From Demequinaceae bacterium (GTDB lineage Bacteria > Actinomycetota > Actinomycetes > Actinomycetales > Demequinaceae), in assembly GCA_011524475.1 (NCBI GenBank), contig WTKG01000108.1:1-9141 (forward strand): 9,141 nucleotides of DNA, written 5' to 3'. Below the pieces are notes generated by a model, which was not told where the DNA came from, ran no database searches, and saw nothing but the letters and a program-made list of their open reading frames with translations. Shown one piece after another: positions 7,917 to 9,141 of the stretch (position 1 is its first letter; each line of letters starts with the position of its first letter). A program made the position numbers and the translations under genes.

Positions 7917-9008
7917 TTATGTGGCAGCCTGCTCGACTGCAGCCTCTGCTTCCGCAACAACTTGCTCTACAGCGGCATCGTCGACAGCTGGATCCTCTCC
8001 GTCAGAGTGAGCCCACACTCCAACACCAAGGGCTTTCTTTATTTTGACTTCGATTTCGTCTCGAATTTCTGGGTTGTCCTTGAGGAAATTGCGGGCGTTC
8101 TCTTTCCCCTGACCCAACTGGTCGCCTTCGTAGGTGTACCAAGCGCCGGATTTCTTAATGAAGCCGTGCTCGACACCAAGATCAATAATTCCGCCTTCTT
8201 TCGAGATTCCTACTCCATACAAAATGTCGAATTCGGCCTGTTTAAAGGGAGGCGCCATCTTGTTTTTGACTACCTTGACCCGAGTGCGGTTACCTACCGC
8301 GTCTCCCGCCTCTTTAAGGGTCTCGATTCTGCGGATATCGAGGCGAACAGACGAGTAGAACTTCAACGCCTTTCCTCCCGTGGTGGTTTCCGGAGAACCG
8401 AAGAACACGCCGATTTTTTCACGTAGTTGGTTAATGAAGATCGCCGTGGTGCCCGTACCCGCCAAAGCGCCGGTGATCTTCCGTAGCGCCTGAGACATAA
8501 GTCTGGCCTGAAGGCCCACGTGGCTGTCTCCCATTTCACCTTCGATTTCCGCCTTAGGCACAAGAGCCGCGACGGAGTCCACCACAATCAGGTCCACCCC
8601 TCCGGAACGCACCAAAATGTCAGCAATCTCCAGCGCCTGCTCACCTGTATCTGGTTGCGAGACAACCAAGGCATCCACATCTACGCCTAACTTGCGGGCA
8701 TATTCGGGATCCAACGCGTGTTCCGCATCAATAAAGGCAGCCACACCCCCCTCTGCTTGCACGCTCGCCACCGCGTGAAGAGCAACCGTTGTTTTACCGC
8801 TCGATTCCGGACCATAGACCTCCACCACGCGGCCACGCGGAAGCCCGCCTATGCCTAGCGCCACATCTAGCGCAAGAGCGCCGGTGGGAATGACATCCAC
8901 CGCCACTTGTTCGCGTTCGCCCATGCGCATCACTGAGCCTTTGCCGAACTGTCGGTCAATGTGCCCAAGCGCCGCTTCTAGCGCTTTTTCGCGATCCTGT
9001 GTACTCAT
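7917..9008 (-). CDS. recA: Recombinase RecA
   Basis: RecA forms ATP-dependent filaments on ssDNA, drives strand exchange and stimulates LexA self-cleavage. From ATG 9008 the product has 363 residues. It shows Walker A GPESSGKT at 66-73, catalytic E96 in IDAEHALDP, Walker B LIVVDS at 140-145, loop L1 around [11 protein letters not shown] (159-169) and loop L2 from NQLREKIG to [12 protein letters not shown] (193-218). In this stretch the numbering matches E. coli RecA. L2 has Phe at 202 where E. coli has Met. The C-terminus is an acidic Ala/Glu-rich tail. No intein is present. An in-frame ATG at 9023 would add MENPK. The lower start is preferred because GGAG sits 9 nt before it and [10 protein letters not shown] matches usual actinobacterial N-termini, while the upper ATG has no Shine-Dalgarno. 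Upstream sequence carries PafBC-type and LexA-type signals. Confidence 0.98.
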   Translation of the reverse strand: MSTQDREKALEAALGHIDRQFGKGSVMRMGEREQVAVDVIPTGALALDVALGIGGLPRGRVVEVYGPESSGKTTVALHAVASVQAEGGVAAFIDAEHALDPEYARKLGVDVDALVVSQPDTGEQALEIADILVRSGGVDLIVVDSVAALVPKAEIEGEMGDSHVGLQARLMSQALRKITGALAGTGTTAIFINQLREKIGVFFGSPETTTGGKALKFYSSVRLDIRRIETLKEAGDAVGNRTRVKVVKNKMAPPFKQAEFDILYGVGISKEGGIIDLGVEHGFIKKSGAWYTYEGDQLGQGKENARNFLKDNPEIRDEIEVKIKKALGVGVWAHSDGEDPAVDDAAVEQVVAEAEAAVEQAAT

Positions 9009-9017
9009 CTTCGGGTT

Positions 9018-9021
9018 CTCC
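9018..9021 (-). promoter_or_regulatory. Shine-Dalgarno GGAG that decides the recA start
   Basis: GGAG lies 9 nt upstream of ATG 9008. It overlaps the alternative in-frame ATG at 9023, which has no purine-rich site of its own. This supports translation from 9008. Confidence 0.6.
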
Positions 9022-9050
9022 ATCCGTGCCGTTGTCGTGATACACCTGCG

Positions 9051-9072
9051 ACGCTACGCGCCACCACTGACA
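9051..9072 (-). promoter_or_regulatory. RecA-NDp / PafBC-dependent promoter of recA
   Basis: The minus strand reads TGTCAGTG (9072-9065), exactly 8 nt, then TAGCGT (9056-9051). This fits the published actinobacterial RecA-NDp consensus TGTCRGTG-N8-TANNNT at every defined position. In mycobacteria the motif is the -26 and -10 element of LexA-independent, damage-inducible promoters activated by the WYL-domain regulator PafBC. Transcription would start about 6-7 nt after the -10, near 9044, giving a leader of roughly 37 nt before ATG 9008. Presence of the motif is direct observation; PafBC control is inferred from it. Confidence 0.8.
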
Positions 9073-9079
9073 CTGCAAG

Positions 9080-9110
9080 AAACAACAACCCCACTGGGGA
9101 TTCTTTGTTT
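9080..9110. terminator. Terminator-like hairpin in the recA upstream region
   Basis: CCCC (9089-9092), the loop ACT and GGGG (9096-9099) form a 4-bp GC stem. It is extended, after a small asymmetric internal loop, by AAACAA (9080-9085) pairing with TTGTTT (9105-9110). On the minus strand the GGGG arm is followed by TTGTTGTTTCTT, and on the plus strand by ATTCTTTGTTT, so it is terminator-like in both directions. The GC stem is short, so efficiency is doubtful. It may end transcription of the gene before recA or attenuate read-through from the LexA-side promoter. Confidence 0.4.
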
Positions 9111-9129
9111 CCGTAACGCCATGTGCACA

Positions 9130-9141
9130 ACAATATCGAAC
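9130..9141 (-). promoter_or_regulatory. LexA (SOS) box half-site with adjacent -10-like hexamer, cut by window edge
   Basis: The minus strand at the edge reads GTTCGA (9141-9136), the downstream half of the actinobacterial LexA box TCGAAC-N4-GTTCGA. It is followed directly by TATTGT (9135-9130), which fits the TANNNT -10 pattern. The other half-site and any -35 lie outside the window, so the operator cannot be confirmed here. Placement about 130 bp before recA, upstream of the RecA-NDp promoter, parallels the two-promoter layout known for mycobacterial recA. Confidence 0.5.

Noticed and set aside
7590..8426. A 278-codon plus-strand open frame antisense to recX and recA
   Set aside because: It lies wholly opposite two certain genes, has no recognisable domain or ribosome site, and its composition looks like a reverse-frame shadow.
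1..9141. Mobile element, prophage, CRISPR array, tRNA, intein in RecA or a defence system
   Set aside because: No transposase, repeat-spacer pattern, cloverleaf or foreign cassette was seen; recA is uninterrupted and nearly all the sequence is accounted for by housekeeping genes.

Overview
The window reads as an ordinary chromosomal segment of a moderate-GC actinobacterium, probably near the Actinomycetaceae; that family placement is an inference. The support is the actinobacterial form of the proteins (for example KGHGTENDFV at the DapF N-terminus and a long N-terminal extension on HflX), a RecA-NDp/PafBC-type promoter motif before recA, a half-site of the actinobacterial LexA box at the right edge, and a recA-recX ... 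miaB ... miaA-dapF ... hflX order that resembles Mycobacterium tuberculosis as I recall it. No mobile element, CRISPR array, tRNA or rRNA was seen.

Seven genes lie on the minus strand and one on the plus strand. In transcription order (right to left) the minus strand carries recA (9008-7917), recX (7898-7380), a 122-bp gap, miaB (7257-5755), miaA (5750-4821), dapF (4824-3940), hflX (3243-1738) and a DinG-type Fe-S helicase (1741 to beyond the left edge). A class I methyltransferase (3268-3936, plus strand) sits between dapF and hflX. It is convergent with dapF across 3 bp and divergent from hflX across 24 bp. Packing is tight: miaA/dapF share an ATGA overlap, hflX/dinG share a GTGA overlap, and miaB/miaA are 4 bp apart.

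Functionally, recA and recX form a recombination and SOS unit in which RecX restrains RecA. DinG is also a DNA-repair helicase. MiaA and MiaB act in sequence on A37 of UNN-reading tRNAs (prenylation, then methylthiolation). DapF makes meso-diaminopimelate for lysine and peptidoglycan. HflX is a ribosome-associated GTPase. The methyltransferase belongs to the RsmC/RlmG-like fold.

The most informative non-coding stretch is the 133 bp before recA. From upstream to downstream it holds a LexA half-site with an adjacent -10-like hexamer, a terminator-like hairpin, a full match to the PafBC-dependent RecA-NDp motif, and a Shine-Dalgarno that favours the second of two in-frame ATG codons. I found no convincing undescribed system. 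The points worth a second look are this compound recA leader and single-residue departures from family motifs in the methyltransferase, DapF and RecA.
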